Source of the DNA: Dehalococcoidia bacterium | GTDB lineage: Bacteria; Chloroflexota; Dehalococcoidia; UBA3495; JAAXIE01 | Direction: 5' to 3' | DNA: 5,736 nucleotides | Assembly: GCA_012270525.1 (NCBI GenBank) | Contig: JAAXIE010000297.1 | Span: 1 to 5,736, forward strand | Shown: one piece after another, positions 5,177-5,736 of the stretch | Numbering within the stretch: the stretch's first letter is position 1 | Layout: the number at the start of each line of letters is the position of its first letter | Program-made: the position numbers and the translations under genes | The notes under the pieces: model-generated | Databases searched by the model: none | What the model was told of the DNA's origin: nothing | What the model saw: the letters and a program-made list of their open reading frames with translations, nothing else

Positions 5177-5736
5177 ATGCTGAGGGTGTTCCGCCCGCTG
5201 CTGACCACCCGGGAGCGACGGGAGGTGCTGCTGGCCCTGACCTCGGCGTATATGCTGGTGCAGCTTTCCAGCCTGCCGGTGGCCCTGTCGCTACCCACTC
5301 TGGCCGAGGTGTTCGGGGTCAGCATCAGCGATGCCGCTTGGGTGGTGGTGATGTACCTGCTGGTGCTGGGAGGCTTGGTGCTACTGGCGGCCCGCTTGGG
5401 CGACCGGTACGGGCATGCCCGGGTCTTCTTCCTGGGCATCCTTGCCTCGACGGTCGGCTCCGGCCTGATTGCGCTTTCGCAGGAGCTTTGGCAGGTCGTG
5501 TTGTGGCGCGGTGTCGCTGGGCTGGGGTCGGCCATGATCCTGGGGAACTCCAATGCCATCCTCGCGGCGACCTTCCCTCCCGAGGAACGGGGACGGGCAT
5601 TCGCCGTGCCCATCATGGGTGCGCGGTTCGGGACGCTGACAGGCCTTGCAGCGTTCGGGCTATTCCTGCAACTTCTCGACTGGCGCTTCATCTTCATCAG
5701 CTTCATCCCCCTGGGAGTGCTGGCCATGGCCGCCAG
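5177..5736 (+). CDS. MFS transporter, DHA2/EmrB-QacA-like, N-terminal part (3' end outside window)
   Basis: Translation from the ATG at 5177 stays open to the right edge, giving 186 residues. After a short basic N-terminus, hydrophobic segments at about 18-42, 54-72, 82-101, 107-131 and 144-165, with another from about 170, fit the first membrane helices of a major facilitator. ARLGDRYGHARVF (72-84) is the MFS motif A loop between helices 2 and 3. RGVAGLGSAMILGNSNAILAATFPPEERGRAF (111-142) resembles the motif B region and following loop of the 14-helix drug:H+ antiporter group. The usual LDxTIVNVALP in helix 1 and the GPxxGG of motif C are degenerate, so drug export is not assured. It would move a small molecule across the inner membrane, likely the substrate or product of the adjacent molybdenum enzyme. 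GAGG (5163-5166) lies 10 nt before the ATG; a GTG at 5186 is an alternative start. Confidence 0.87.
   Translation, partial: MLRVFRPLLTTRERREVLLALTSAYMLVQLSSLPVALSLPTLAEVFGVSISDAAWVVVMYLLVLGGLVLLAARLGDRYGHARVFFLGILASTVGSGLIALSQELWQVVLWRGVAGLGSAMILGNSNAILAATFPPEERGRAFAVPIMGARFGTLTGLAAFGLFLQLLDWRFIFISFIPLGVLAMAA

Noticed and set aside
4987..5727. 246-codon open frame on the minus strand
   Set aside because: Its product is a low-complexity Arg/Ser/Pro-rich string. The plus strand encodes the end of the molybdenum subunit and a recognisable MFS transporter over the same bases.

Overview
This is a high-GC bacterial window. Hand counts give about 65% GC in parts of the molybdenum-enzyme gene and about 50-62% in the toxin-antitoxin genes. 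It holds six protein genes, two of them cut by the window edges. No rRNA, tRNA, CRISPR array or insertion sequence was seen. The mix is a luciferase-like flavin monooxygenase, a CoxL-like molybdenum hydroxylase subunit, a cytosine-deaminase-like amidohydrolase, an MFS transporter and a VapBC pair. That is typical of metabolically versatile Chloroflexota (Dehalococcoidia/SAR202-like) or Actinobacteria. The taxonomic guess rests on gene content alone and is weak.

Layout. Positions 1-758 (+): C-terminal part of a cytosine-deaminase-like amidohydrolase. Positions 836-1464 (-): vapC toxin and vapB antitoxin, overlapping by 4 nt, both with GTG starts, and facing the amidohydrolase tail to tail. Positions 1465-1566: a short spacer with an 8-bp inverted repeat, probably the vapBC operator. 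Positions 1567-2616 (-): an LLM-class flavin-dependent oxidoreductase. Positions 2617-2829: a 213-bp divergent control region with a promoter facing each way, a perfect 17-bp palindrome at the predicted start of rightward transcription, and a leader of about 120 nt. Positions 2830-5160 (+): a molybdopterin-binding large subunit of the xanthine dehydrogenase/CoxL superfamily. Positions 5177-5736 (+): the N-terminal part of an MFS transporter, running off the right edge. No gene-free stretch exceeds 300 bases.

How the genes may work together. The monooxygenase and the molybdenum enzyme are divergently transcribed from one compact control region, and the transporter follows the molybdenum enzyme after 16 nt. 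This looks like a small regulated catabolic unit, with uptake or efflux of a compound, hydroxylation at molybdenum, and flavin-dependent oxygenation. The amidohydrolase acts on related chemistry, so an N-heterocycle or similar cyclic amide/amine is a reasonable guess, but no substrate can be read from the sequence. The vapBC module is probably an unrelated passenger.

The best leads are the 17-bp palindrome beside the extended -10, the unusual active-site residues of the molybdenum subunit (Lys at the usual Gln, Ser at the usual Arg), the absence of its FAD and 2Fe-2S partner genes nearby, and the altered catalytic motif of the amidohydrolase.
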